From NCBI GenBank assembly GCA_944326175.1, contig CALVCY010000157.1:1-6234 (forward strand): a stretch of 6,234 nt of DNA, read 5' to 3'. The notes beneath the pieces are model-generated. The model was not told where the DNA came from. It worked only from the letters and a program-made list of their open reading frames with translations, and ran no database searches. Position numbers and translations under genes: made by a program. The number at the start of each line of letters is the position of its first letter. The first letter of the stretch is position 1. Shown here piece after piece: positions 1 through 6,181 of the stretch. The stretch comes from an uncultured Erysipelotrichaceae bacterium. GTDB taxonomy: Bacteria > Bacillota_I > Bacilli_A > Erysipelotrichales > Erysipelotrichaceae.

Positions 1-246
1 ATGCCCCGTTCAGCTGTAGCCGAGTTATTGATCCCAGGAATCATGCCATTCAATTTGATCAAATACGGTGTCGATGCATTGATCGTGGTGTATTTATACA
101 AACCAGTGGTAAGCTTTTTACGGAAAAACCATATGGCCGATGCGTCCAGCCATGCCGACGCATCCAATAAACCTTGGATCGGCATCGCTTTATTTGTGAT
201 TGCATCCGCCATCGCCATTTTCCTTGCTTATAATAGCATCATCTAA
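1..246 (+). CDS. ECF transporter S component, RibU-like (3' end, partial at left edge)
   Basis: This is the C-terminal part of a membrane protein; the ATG at base 1 is probably an internal Met, so the true start lies outside the window. The visible 81 residues contain P-F-N-L-I-K-Y-G (residues 16-23) running into a hydrophobic helix that ends in L-Y-K-P (about 32-35). This pattern is typical of the last helix of RibU-type substrate-binding S components, which bind riboflavin and work with the shared EcfT-EcfA1-EcfA2 energising module. A polar linker with a small A-D-A-S repeat (about 45-57) is followed by an additional hydrophobic segment, residues 59-79, ending in N-S-I-I. The following flavoprotein gene fits a flavin substrate. 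Seen: the motif and two hydrophobic segments. Inferred: the riboflavin specificity; another vitamin S component remains possible. Confidence 0.65.
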   Translation: MPRSAVAELLIPGIMPFNLIKYGVDALIVVYLYKPVVSFLRKNHMADASSHADASNKPWIGIALFVIASAIAIFLAYNSII

Positions 247-253
247 TTCAAAG

Positions 254-259
254 AAGGAG
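254..259 (+). promoter_or_regulatory. Shine-Dalgarno site for the flavoprotein gene
   Basis: AAGGAG lies 13 bases before the ATG at 273. The spacer is longer than the usual 5-10 bases, but no better in-frame start lies nearer. The next in-frame Met, at 282, would be farther still. Confidence 0.6.
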
Positions 260-272
260 CGTTGACGTTATC

Positions 273-746
273 ATGAAAAACATGACATTTGAAAAAGCCA
301 GTGAGATTTTATGGAACAAATTGGGTGATCACAAGATCGCTCAGATTGCTGCATCCTATCAGGATACCCCATCGATCCGCACGATTTCTGCCATTATGTA
401 TGATCATCGTATTTTTTTCAAAACTGACAAGAATTTCGATAAGACCAAGCAATTGCTGGCCAATCCGAAAATCGCGATCGCATTTTACTCGGTTTACATC
501 CAAGGCCATGTGATCAACCATGGATTGGTTGTGGATGAACCCGGACGGGTGTTTGAACAGAAATACAAAGAATTATTCTGGCAATCCTATAATGCTTATT
601 CCCACGAAGATACCGAGATATTGATCGAAGTGATCCCTGAATCCGTGGAGATCTGGGATGAAGATGAAAATCGTATGGCTTATCAGATTTTGATGGATTT
701 TGATAACCAAAGTGCACAATACATCCCATACGACACTCACAATTGA
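273..746 (+). CDS. Pyridoxamine 5'-phosphate oxidase-like FMN-binding split-barrel protein
   Basis: A 157-residue soluble protein of the PNPOx-like split-barrel family, whose members usually bind FMN or F420 and act as small oxidoreductases; the substrate cannot be read from the sequence. The family layout is visible. An N-terminal helix (about 5-20) precedes strands with P-S-I-R-T (33-37), R-I-F-F-K-T-D (46-52) and a conserved K57. The segment A-N-P-K-I-A-I-A-F (63-71) is the usual N-P strand that follows the flavin-phosphate region. I-Q-G (76-78) and the closing V-I-P-E-S-V-E-I-W-D strand (120-129) are also typical. The length is normal and there is no signal peptide, so it is cytoplasmic. 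It follows the RibU-like gene by 26 bp and is followed by a terminator, so both are likely co-transcribed. This fits a riboflavin importer beside a flavin user. It is not the classical PdxH, which is longer. Confidence 0.82.
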   Translation: MKNMTFEKASEILWNKLGDHKIAQIAASYQDTPSIRTISAIMYDHRIFFKTDKNFDKTKQLLANPKIAIAFYSVYIQGHVINHGLVVDEPGRVFEQKYKELFWQSYNAYSHEDTEILIEVIPESVEIWDEDENRMAYQILMDFDNQSAQYIPYDTHN

Positions 747-801
747 GCCGTACCTACTAACAGGATGCGCAGTACAATTAAAGAAAAGGAAGATCAATCT
801 T

Positions 802-839
802 AAAAAGGACAATTCACTTTTAGTGGATTGTCTCTTTTA
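802..839. terminator. Bidirectional intrinsic terminator
   Basis: An 11-bp stem pairs 808-818 (GACAATTCACT) with 822-832 (AGTGGATTGTC) across a TTT loop, with a single G-T wobble. On the + strand it is followed by a T-rich run (835-838). On the - strand the A-run at 802-806 becomes a five-T tract after the stem. It therefore suits both the + strand flavoprotein operon and - strand transcription from the lipoprotein locus, which converge here. Confidence 0.75.
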
Positions 840-935
840 TATATTCATATTAGCCAAGGAGTGACAGCTACATAATCAAGTCTTTAAAAGTCGATTCTGC
901 ACCATATCATTAATCAAAACAACTTGAGTATTACA
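840..935. other. Short intergenic stretch with no recognised gene
   Basis: AT-rich sequence between the bidirectional terminator and the TAA that closes the lipoprotein frame. The only notable item is an SD-like AAGGAG at 856-861 on the + strand with no proper start codon after it. No RNA gene or repeat is evident. Confidence 0.5.
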
Positions 936-1196
936 TTATTTTGAATCCTGCGTTTTAACTTTGAATCTCGGATTTTCATTTGGAATGAAATTTGGGATGC
1001 CCGTATCAAAACCACTCCAGGCATATTCAAAGTTTTTATCATCCAAGGTAAATTCTTTCGTTGTATCCATGGGCTCAGTCTCACCTGTGTGTTCATATCC
1101 TGGACTAAACGGATCAACATCGTCTAATTCATCAATATCATTTAAAACAATAAAACCAAATGGTGTGATATAGAATCGGAAAGTAATATCTACTTT
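936..1196 (-). pseudogene. Continuation of the lipoprotein reading frame beyond an in-frame TAG
   Basis: Directly after the TAG at 1199-1197, the same - strand frame stays open for 86 codons and ends in TAA at 938-936. The encoded sequence looks like real protein. It starts with an alternating hydrophobic strand (V-D-I-T-F-R-F-Y-I-T-P), continues through a very acidic stretch (N-D-I-D-E-L-D-D-V-D-P) and ends polar. Its richness in Asp, Phe, Tyr and Asn matches the upstream lipoprotein, and many codons have the purine-N-pyrimidine form expected of coding DNA. There is no start codon at its beginning. An in-frame ATG at 1070, with AGGTGAG nine bases before it, could at most give a 44-residue product without a signal peptide. 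Most likely this is the C-terminal part of a 232-residue lipoprotein split by a nonsense mutation; readthrough is the alternative. No homologue is recognised. Confidence 0.6.
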
Positions 1197-1634
1197 CTAA
1201 CCTGCCCTGTCAATTCCTTTACCAGTCGCAGAGAAATAATATGGAGAAATGTACTGAAGGCGACCATCGAAAATAATAGGCTCCCCATACAAGTCAACGT
1301 AGGGGCATCCATCAACATCCAATTCAGTTAGTACATGGCAATAACTATCAATTTCAACATCATCTGTATCACAGTTAAGAACAAATTCAATCCCATCACG
1401 ATCCGCCCCAGTGAATAAATAGATGAAATCCGGATTAGGCACCCCGTTTTCCTTAAGAAAAGAAAACTCTTCTACATAACTGTATGCATACACCATACCT
1501 TGATCATAGGCTTCATATAGATAGTTATACTTCGCAAATTCTGAAGTGCGCGATTCTTTCGGAAACGGATCAAATTGACTATCCACGCAACCAGAAAGGA
1601 GTAAAATCAACGCAATCACAATACTCTTTTTCAT
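1197..1634 (-). CDS. Putative lipoprotein of unknown function, apparently truncated by TAG
   Basis: A 145-residue product starting M-K-K-S followed by a hydrophobic helix and the lipobox L-S-G-C, with the acylated cysteine at residue 16. This is a textbook type II signal peptide, so the mature protein should be anchored on the outer face of the cytoplasmic membrane. The mature part is acidic and aromatic, with clusters such as Y-N-Y-L-Y-E-A-Y (36-43), cysteines at 88, 99 and 110, and G-A-D-R-D-G (76-81). No domain is recognised. The start at 1634 is chosen because AAGG sits five bases upstream and the signal peptide begins there; a GTG at 1679 lies inside the terminator hairpin and has no SD. 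The gene is 63 bp beyond the pullulanase stop on the same strand, and no clear promoter of its own is visible. Its frame continues past the TAG, so this fragment is probably incomplete. Sampled GC is lower (about 25-43% per 60 bases) than in much of glgP. Confidence 0.72.
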   Translation of the reverse strand: MKKSIVIALILLLSGCVDSQFDPFPKESRTSEFAKYNYLYEAYDQGMVYAYSYVEEFSFLKENGVPNPDFIYLFTGADRDGIEFVLNCDTDDVEIDSYCHVLTELDVDGCPYVDLYGEPIIFDGRLQYISPYYFSATGKGIDRAG

Positions 1635-1639
1635 AAATA

Positions 1640-1643
1640 CCTT
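1640..1643 (-). promoter_or_regulatory. Shine-Dalgarno site for the lipoprotein gene
   Basis: AAGG on the - strand (1643-1640) is separated by five bases from the ATG at 1634-1632. It decides the start in favour of the M-K-K signal peptide over the upstream GTG at 1679. Confidence 0.55.
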
Positions 1644-1666
1644 ATCTTTTCTCACTATTTTTAGAT

Positions 1667-1687
1667 AAAAGGCCGGCACTCGCCGGC
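1667..1687 (-). terminator. Intrinsic terminator after the pullulanase gene
   Basis: On the - strand, GCCGGC (1687-1682) and GCCGGC (1677-1672) form a six-bp all-GC stem around a four-base loop. C and TTTT (1670-1667) follow. It begins 11 bases beyond the pullulanase TAG. The T-run is short, so readthrough into the lipoprotein gene is possible. Confidence 0.65.
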
Positions 1688-1697
1688 TCTTACTAAG

Positions 1698-3779
1698 CTA
1701 AGCCATATGATGGACCAAATAGACACTACAGGAAATCGGAGAAACTTCAACATCTGTCAAACCACTCACTTCATCCAGGCTGCCATCTTCTCCAAAAATA
1801 CGAGTCACACCATTTTGGAAATGGTAATGGAACGTATGATACGATGGATTGAAGAAGACGATCATGGTCGAATCATCCGCATCGATCTCATACATCAATA
1901 TCTGATTATTGACATGCTCGAAAAAGATCTTCGTACCCAATTTATTTTCCACGTCCAAATGAAAATGGGGATATTGGTGTCTGAGTAAGACCATATTGCG
2001 CACATAGTCCACCATCCACATCCGCTCATCCCGTAAACCATAGTCGAAATGATTGATCTCATCCCCCTTATCATAGGAATTATCAATGCCTTTCTTGGTT
2101 CGACCAAATTCCTGTCCCGAATGGATAAACGGAACACCTTGGGCAAAGATCACGAATGCCAGTGAAAGCAGACACCGTTTCAATACCCGTTCATCTTTTT
2201 CATTCATGAAACAGGTATATTGATCATAAACAGTCATGTTGTCGTGGCATTCCACATAGTTGATGGGTTGAGCACTATTGACGAATACTTTATGAAAACC
2301 AAAGTCGGTGACACTGGCTTGCAGAGCATTCATGCATTTATACATGGCTTGACCATTGCCGCAGGCAAAACCAGGTTCAAAATTACTTCCATACAGATTG
2401 CCTTTGATCGCATCACGTGCCACATCGCTGAAAAAACCCACATCGGGCATTTTCGCCGCGTTGGCAATACAGGCCCGTTTGCTTTCCGGCAAAAAACTGG
2501 GCATGTTCCAGCCTTCACCATAGATCAAGGCGTCACTTTTGTAACGTCTTGCCACAGTCGCGATCTCATTGACGGTGTCAACATCCATGATTCCCATCAA
2601 ATCCAATCGTAACCCATCCACATCGTAAAGTGAGAACAATTGACGAACCGAATCCAAAATGGTACGACGCACCATCGGCATGGTGGTATCCACGTCATTG
2701 CCGCACATACTGGAATTGGAGACGTTTTCCATCTCATCGATCTGGAAGAAATAATACGGACAACACTGGTAGTAACACGAATCTTTCAATTCAAAGACAT
2801 GGTTATACACCACATCCACCACCACTTTCAATCCGATGGAATGACACGTGTTGACGAATTCGATGAAGTCCTTCATGACCTGGGTGGGTTCATAGACGTT
2901 GGAAGAATAAGAGCCTTCCAATGTAAACCACGATTGCACGTCATAACCCCAGTTATAGATGGCTTTGACGTTGGTCTCATCCACACTGCCATAGTCAAAA
3001 ATCGGCATGATCTGAAGATGAGTGACGCCTAAAGACTTGATGTATTCCAAAGTAGAACGATATTCATGCGTTAATGCCTTAAACGTATGCTGCGGAGTCA
3101 GATCACGGATATTGGCTTCATAGATCACGGCTTGGTTGGGATGGGTGAGTGGTGGGACCACCACTTTGTTGGTTTTCAGTTTACTGACATCCACCACGAC
3201 CGAATAACGGGAATTGGGCGCCTGCGCGATCCCGTAGGGATCGAGAAACTGGCGCATCTTCCCGTTATTATGTGCCACATAGTAATATCGCAAGCCATCA
3301 CAATTTTGATGCAATACCAACGAAAATGTCCCATCGGTATTGGCATTCATCAGATAAACACTGCGTTCTCCTTTGGGATCAAACAAAAACAATGAGACAC
3401 TGCTGGACACTGGTGACCATACGGTAAAGGTGGTCGTACCACCATTGACGCTCGCACCTAAGGTGCGATCGGTGGTAAAACGTTGGTTGAAATCATCACT
3501 TTTGATGACCAAACCATATCGTAATGGGGTCGAACGTCCATGGGAATCACATAAACGATACGTCCGACCAAACGAGAGTGGTTTATTCATCCGACACTGA
3601 TAATAGTGATAATGATCCACCCCCACACTGGTCGATACGATATCCACCATGGTCGTTTCATCCTGATTGTCCATCAGATAAAAGAACGTGGATATCCCTT
3701 GGTAATGCAATTCACTCATATACACATTGATCGTATCCGGCCGATCAATGTACGCTTCAAAGAAGCTGATCTTACGCAT
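1698..3779 (-). CDS. pulA: Type I pullulanase / glycogen debranching enzyme (GH13)
   Basis: A 693-residue enzyme that hydrolyses alpha-1,6 branch points in glycogen-type limit dextrins or pullulan. It has no signal peptide, so it acts in the cytoplasm. Residues 1-100 form a divergent N-terminal domain, and about 108-190 resemble a CBM48/isoamylase N domain (F-T-V-W-S-P at 118-123). The catalytic barrel spans roughly 217-590, and a beta-rich C-terminal domain follows. The GH13 regions are intact: region I D-V-V-Y-N-H (322-327), region II D-G-L-R-L-D-L-M-G (388-396) with nucleophile D393, region III Y-G-E-G-W with acid/base E422, and region IV V-E-C-H-D-N (509-514) with stabiliser D513. The type I pullulanase signature appears as Y-N-W-G-Y-D-V (275-281), with V in place of the usual P. 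Its ATG overlaps the phosphorylase stop in TAATG, and the SD is weak, so translational coupling is likely. The length is close to Bacillus AmyX. It ends in TAG, followed by a terminator. The reaction class is secure, the preferred substrate inferred. Confidence 0.93.
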   Translation of the reverse strand: MRKISFFEAYIDRPDTINVYMSELHYQGISTFFYLMDNQDETTMVDIVSTSVGVDHYHYYQCRMNKPLSFGRTYRLCDSHGRSTPLRYGLVIKSDDFNQRFTTDRTLGASVNGGTTTFTVWSPVSSSVSLFLFDPKGERSVYLMNANTDGTFSLVLHQNCDGLRYYYVAHNNGKMRQFLDPYGIAQAPNSRYSVVVDVSKLKTNKVVVPPLTHPNQAVIYEANIRDLTPQHTFKALTHEYRSTLEYIKSLGVTHLQIMPIFDYGSVDETNVKAIYNWGYDVQSWFTLEGSYSSNVYEPTQVMKDFIEFVNTCHSIGLKVVVDVVYNHVFELKDSCYYQCCPYYFFQIDEMENVSNSSMCGNDVDTTMPMVRRTILDSVRQLFSLYDVDGLRLDLMGIMDVDTVNEIATVARRYKSDALIYGEGWNMPSFLPESKRACIANAAKMPDVGFFSDVARDAIKGNLYGSNFEPGFACGNGQAMYKCMNALQASVTDFGFHKVFVNSAQPINYVECHDNMTVYDQYTCFMNEKDERVLKRCLLSLAFVIFAQGVPFIHSGQEFGRTKKGIDNSYDKGDEINHFDYGLRDERMWMVDYVRNMVLLRHQYPHFHLDVENKLGTKIFFEHVNNQILMYEIDADDSTMIVFFNPSYHTFHYHFQNGVTRIFGEDGSLDEVSGLTDVEVSPISCSVYLVHHMA

Positions 3780-3781
3780 TA
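3777..3781 (-). other. TAATG stop-start overlap coupling phosphorylase and pullulanase
   Basis: On the - strand the phosphorylase TAA (3781-3779) shares its last A with the pullulanase ATG (3779-3777). Only a weak GAG-type SD lies just upstream, so the pullulanase is probably translated by ribosomes that terminate and restart here. This would keep the two enzymes in fixed proportion. Confidence 0.85.
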
Positions 3782-6181
3782 TTGACGAAACTCGATCTTT
3801 TTAAGATGCCAGATATCCCGTACATATTCGTCGATGGTACGATCAGAGCTGAAATAACCGCTGTTGGCAATGTTGAGAATACATGCCCTGGCCCAACCGG
3901 ACTTGTCCTGGTAGCGGTGGGTCAGCTGTGTTTTGGCATCCGCATAACTCCAGAAATCTTTCAAAACAAGATATTCATCGTTTTTATAGAACAGTTCATT
4001 GTAGATATTGGTGAATTGACGATCCACGATGGAACGATTCACCAATGCTTCGACCACATTGCGCAATGTCGTATCACTTTGTAACAATGCATGGACATTG
4101 TAACTATTCTCATACTTGATCTGTTCCACTTCATCACTGGTCAAACCAAAGATCTGTTCATTTTCGATTCCTGCATGGTTGACGATCTCGATATTGGCCC
4201 CATCCATCGTACCCAATGTGATCGCACCATTCATCATGAATTTCATGTTACTGGTACCACTGGCTTCCTTACCTGCCGTGGAGATCTGTTCGGACACATC
4301 CGCCGCATTGAGCAAGATCTGCGCAATGGAAACACCATAGTTAGGAATGAAGACCACTTTGATGTATTTGGAAAGTTGGGGATCATTGTTGACCACTTCC
4401 ATCAAGCAGTTGGCCAATTCGATGCATTCCTTGGCAAATACATAACTGCCTGCGGCTTTACCAGCAAAAATAAACGTATGCTTACCTGGATCAAAGGATG
4501 GATCTTCATGGATACGCTGGATCAGATAAATGATATGCAGCAAATACATCAACTGACGTTTATAAGCATGGAAGCGTTTGGCGATCACATCGAACATGGA
4601 ATCGGTATCCACGTCGATTTCCAACGTATGATGGATATATTGAGCCAAAATTTCCTTCCGTGCTTTCTTGATATCCATAAAGGCCTGCTGGACCATCGGA
4701 TCATCCGCATATTGAGCAAACTTGACCAAATCTTGTGGATTTTTATGCCAACTATCCCCAATAGTATCATCCAACAATTTACTCAATTGAGGATTGGAGT
4801 ACATCAACCAACGACGATGGGTCACCCCATTGGTCTTATTGGTGAATTTTTCAGGCCATAAAGCATAGAATCCTTTGAAAACCGATTCTTCCAGAATTTG
4901 AGTATGCAATGCCGCTACACCATTGATGGCATGAGAACCGATGATCGCTAAATTGGCCATGTGGACCTGACCCTCCTTGATGATGGAGAGTTCGTGGATC
5001 AGATCGGAGCGATGATATTTATGATTGAGTTCGACCGTAAAACGTCGTTGGATCTCATTGATGATCATCCAGATACGTGGCAGGATCTGTTCAAAATAAT
5101 GGACCGGCCATTTTTCCAAGGCTTCCGCTAATACGGTGTGGTTGGTATATGCACAACAACGCGTCACGATATCCCATGCATCGTCCCAATCCATCCCATA
5201 TTCATCCATCAAGATCCGCATCATTTCTGGGATCACCAATACCGGATGGGTATCATTAAGTTGGATCGCGACTTTATCCGGTAATTCACTCAAGGGGTAA
5301 TGGTTACGATTATGATGATCGTTGATGATGGTCTGGATTCCAGCGGAAACGAAGAAATACTGCTGTTTCAAGCGTAACTTCTTCCCATCTTCCGTGGAAT
5401 CATTGGGATATAGACAACTGGTCAGATCATCGATCAATTTGAGGTAATCGCTATAGTGGCCAACCAACGCTTCTTCGACGGGTTGAGCATCCCATAAACG
5501 CAATGTGTTGGTGAGTGGGGTCTGATAGCCGACCACTGGCACATCATAGGGTACCGCTTGAACGACCGTGGCATCTTTTTGCTCGAATTCGAAGTGGTCA
5601 TTGACATAATTCTGCTGAATCCAACCACCGAATTTGACTAAAACCGCATTGCTGGGTTTTTTGGTTTCCCAGACATTGCCCAATTTCAACCACAGATCAG
5701 GAACTTCTACCTGTTTTTTATCATCGATCTTCTGCTTGAAAAAACCATAGCGATAACGGATACAATTCCCATTTCCGATATAGTTGTTGCTAACGATCGA
5801 ATCCATAAAGCAAGCCGCCAGTCGACCCAAGCCGCCATTGCCTAGTCCGGCATCGGCTTCTAAGTCTTCCAATGCATCCAGATCGATGCCATAATCGGCC
5901 AACCCTTCCTTAACGACATCATAGATACCGAGATTCATCAAGTTATTGGTCAATAAACGACCCATGAGAAATTCCATGGAAAAGTAATACATCTGCTTTT
6001 CACCGTGTTTGGCAGCATCTTCCTTGGAAATCATCCAGTTGCGGGTGGCATAGGCCCGTACAAAATTACCTAAAACAATATATTGTTCAATCGGTGTTGC
6101 CTTCTCCAGGACACGGCCGAAGCTCATCGCCATGGAGTCTTTGTAAATCGATTTAAACTCTTCTTTGGTTAATGTGCGCAT
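3779..6181 (-). CDS. glgP: Glycogen/maltodextrin phosphorylase (GT35, PLP-dependent)
   Basis: Cleaves terminal alpha-1,4 glucosyl units of glycogen or maltodextrin with phosphate to give glucose-1-phosphate; cytoplasmic. Numbering starts at the upstream ATG at 6193 (804 residues). The family marks are complete: G-E-K-Q-M-Y-Y-F-S-M-E-F-L (64-76), the glycine loop G-L-G-N-G-G-L-G-R-L (116-125), N-D-T-H-P (313-317), Y-T-N-H-T-V-L (349-355, with the equivalent of muscle His377), T-N-K-T-N-G-V-T-H-R-R-W (451-462) and the phosphate-site K-R-F-H-A-Y-K-R-Q (539-547). The PLP signature is E-A-S-G-T-S-N-M-K (643-651), with K651 as the Schiff-base lysine. Length is normal for bacteria. I prefer the start at Met5 (6181, 800 residues), because GGAG lies six bases before it; the ATG at 6193 has AAGGA only three bases away. 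No muscle-type regulatory N-terminus is present. It is first of a coupled pair with the debranching enzyme, which removes the branch points where phosphorolysis stops. glgP and malP cannot be separated by sequence alone. Confidence 0.95.
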   Translation of the reverse strand: MRTLTKEEFKSIYKDSMAMSFGRVLEKATPIEQYIVLGNFVRAYATRNWMISKEDAAKHGEKQMYYFSMEFLMGRLLTNNLMNLGIYDVVKEGLADYGIDLDALEDLEADAGLGNGGLGRLAACFMDSIVSNNYIGNGNCIRYRYGFFKQKIDDKKQVEVPDLWLKLGNVWETKKPSNAVLVKFGGWIQQNYVNDHFEFEQKDATVVQAVPYDVPVVGYQTPLTNTLRLWDAQPVEEALVGHYSDYLKLIDDLTSCLYPNDSTEDGKKLRLKQQYFFVSAGIQTIINDHHNRNHYPLSELPDKVAIQLNDTHPVLVIPEMMRILMDEYGMDWDDAWDIVTRCCAYTNHTVLAEALEKWPVHYFEQILPRIWMIINEIQRRFTVELNHKYHRSDLIHELSIIKEGQVHMANLAIIGSHAINGVAALHTQILEESVFKGFYALWPEKFTNKTNGVTHRRWLMYSNPQLSKLLDDTIGDSWHKNPQDLVKFAQYADDPMVQQAFMDIKKARKEILAQYIHHTLEIDVDTDSMFDVIAKRFHAYKRQLMYLLHIIYLIQRIHEDPSFDPGKHTFIFAGKAAGSYVFAKECIELANCLMEVVNNDPQLSKYIKVVFIPNYGVSIAQILLNAADVSEQISTAGKEASGTSNMKFMMNGAITLGTMDGANIEIVNHAGIENEQIFGLTSDEVEQIKYENSYNVHALLQSDTTLRNVVEALVNRSIVDRQFTNIYNELFYKNDEYLVLKDFWSYADAKTQLTHRYQDKSGWARACILNIANSGYFSSDRTIDEYVRDIWHLKKIEFRQ

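Noticed and set aside
289..812. Several alternative-frame open frames over and after the flavoprotein gene on both strands
   Set aside because: They overlap the 273-746 gene, which has clear PNPOx-family motifs and an SD site. The alternatives have neither.
914..1120. - strand open frame of 68 codons overlapping the lipoprotein tail in another frame
   Set aside because: Its composition is not protein-like compared with the overlapping tail frame, and it starts internally without a clear ribosome site.
961..1173. + strand open frame of 70 codons opposite the lipoprotein tail
   Set aside because: It lacks an SD site and its translation is low-complexity in Ser and Asn. The - strand frame that continues the lipoprotein explains the openness better.
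1197..1199. Frameshift as the cause of the broken lipoprotein
   Set aside because: The downstream protein-like sequence is in exactly the same frame as the upstream part, so only a stop codon, not an insertion or deletion, separates them.
1635..1679. GTG start at 1679 extending the lipoprotein by 15 residues
   Set aside because: The codon lies in the terminator hairpin, has no SD, and the extension would place charged residues before an otherwise perfect signal peptide.
2220..3032. + strand open frames opposite the pullulanase, one histidine-rich
   Set aside because: They lie antisense to intact GH13 catalytic regions. The histidine-rich look (H-H-I-H-H-H) is the complement of Val, Met and Asp codons, not a metal-binding protein.
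4091..4861. Long + strand open frame (256 codons) opposite glgP
   Set aside because: It is codon-aligned and antisense to glgP, whose conserved GT35 motifs define the real frame. It arises because the - strand gene avoids TTA, CTA and TCA codons here, and its translation has no recognisable family features.
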